Assembly (NCBI RefSeq): GCF_029525555.1
Contig: NZ_JAPDHZ010000002.1
Location: 471,868-535,867, forward strand
DNA from: Cohnella ginsengisoli
GTDB lineage: Bacteria > Bacillota > Bacilli > Paenibacillales > Paenibacillaceae
Reading direction: 5' to 3'
Length of the DNA stretch: 64,000 bases
Within the stretch, counting starts at the first letter, position 1, and the number at the start of each line of letters is the position of its first letter. Shown here piece by piece: positions 63,948-64,000 of this stretch. Under the pieces are notes generated by a model. That model made no database searches and was not told where the DNA came from. It worked only from the letters and a program-made list of their open reading frames with translations. Position numbers and translations under genes: made by a program.

Positions 63948-64000
63948 CCGTCACTTCCACCCTTCGATAAATGGAATACGTTTTCACTCCTTAACATAAC

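Noticed and set aside
1..64000. Programmed ribosomal frameshifting as explanation of the many broken frames
   Set aside because: Too many unrelated genes, sites vary in base and direction, and no slippery heptamer plus downstream structure is shared.

Overview
The window is GC-rich chromosomal DNA from a Gram-positive bacterium, most likely the family Paenibacillaceae (Cohnella/Paenibacillus type). This is inferred from strong AGGAGG-type ribosome sites, frequent TTG/GTG starts, a bacillithiol-type DinB transferase (BstA/YfiT-like), a NupNOPQ-like nucleoside importer, a ytm-like sulfur operon, CidA/LrgB with a LysR regulator, and a small RelQ-type alarmone synthetase. I saw no rRNA, tRNA, CRISPR array, prophage or insertion sequence. 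It is mostly metabolic chromosome, densely coded on both strands.

Layout. 1-5 kb: a heterodimeric ABC exporter pair, lipoate ligase and an aldo/keto reductase. 5-6.7 kb: a nucleotidyltransferase with an internal stop, and an RluD-type pseudouridine synthase. 6.8-14.5 kb: a purine-nucleoside block (nucleoside hydrolase, BmpA-like lipoprotein, ATPase and two permeases on the minus strand; adenosine deaminase on plus). 14.6-25.9 kb: RelQ, TerC, BstA, a small LytTR-like protein, RNase H, an aldo/keto reductase, GpmA, a SulP transporter, a Gfo/Idh oxidoreductase, a protein of unknown function and a uracil-type permease. 25.9-33.5 kb: a six-PAS hybrid histidine kinase, the CidR-like/CidA/LrgB cluster, an MFS exporter and its probable MarR repressor. 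33.6-41 kb: FabI, an MFS transporter, a metallophosphoesterase, ferritin, a formate/nitrite channel, L-lactate dehydrogenase and a FUSC-type membrane protein. 41.5-51.6 kb: one long minus-strand operon combining an amino-acid/cystine-type ABC importer with two flavin monooxygenases, an M20 deacylase, an acetyltransferase, a DinB protein and a sarcosine-oxidase-like flavoprotein under a LysR gene. It resembles the Bacillus ytm/yxe pathways for salvage of sulfur from S-modified cysteines. 51.9-64 kb: carbohydrate functions (two Gfo/Idh dehydrogenases plus a TIM-barrel epimerase with an AraC regulator, an FAD oxidoreductase, a CE15-like esterase, a GH42 beta-galactosidase with its AraC regulator, and an alditol oxidase).

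Two features cut across the window. First, at least sixteen reading-frame breaks interrupt otherwise well-preserved genes, nearly all of them a one-base change in a run of identical bases. This looks like uncorrected sequencing or assembly error rather than gene decay, so I annotate the genes at full length and give the break point. Second, several intergenic regions carry repeats with a period near 51 nt. Two of them (4937-5121 and 19311-19496) share the same architecture: two direct copies of a 17-mer, then two inverted copies, with matching spacings. Both lie between convergent genes and look like a dispersed palindromic element.

Functional links: nucleoside import, hydrolysis and deamination sit together; overflow metabolism and holin-like genes (CidA/LrgB, LDH, formate channel) lie within 9 kb; and the sulfur operon pairs uptake with a plausible acetylation, monooxygenation and deacetylation route.
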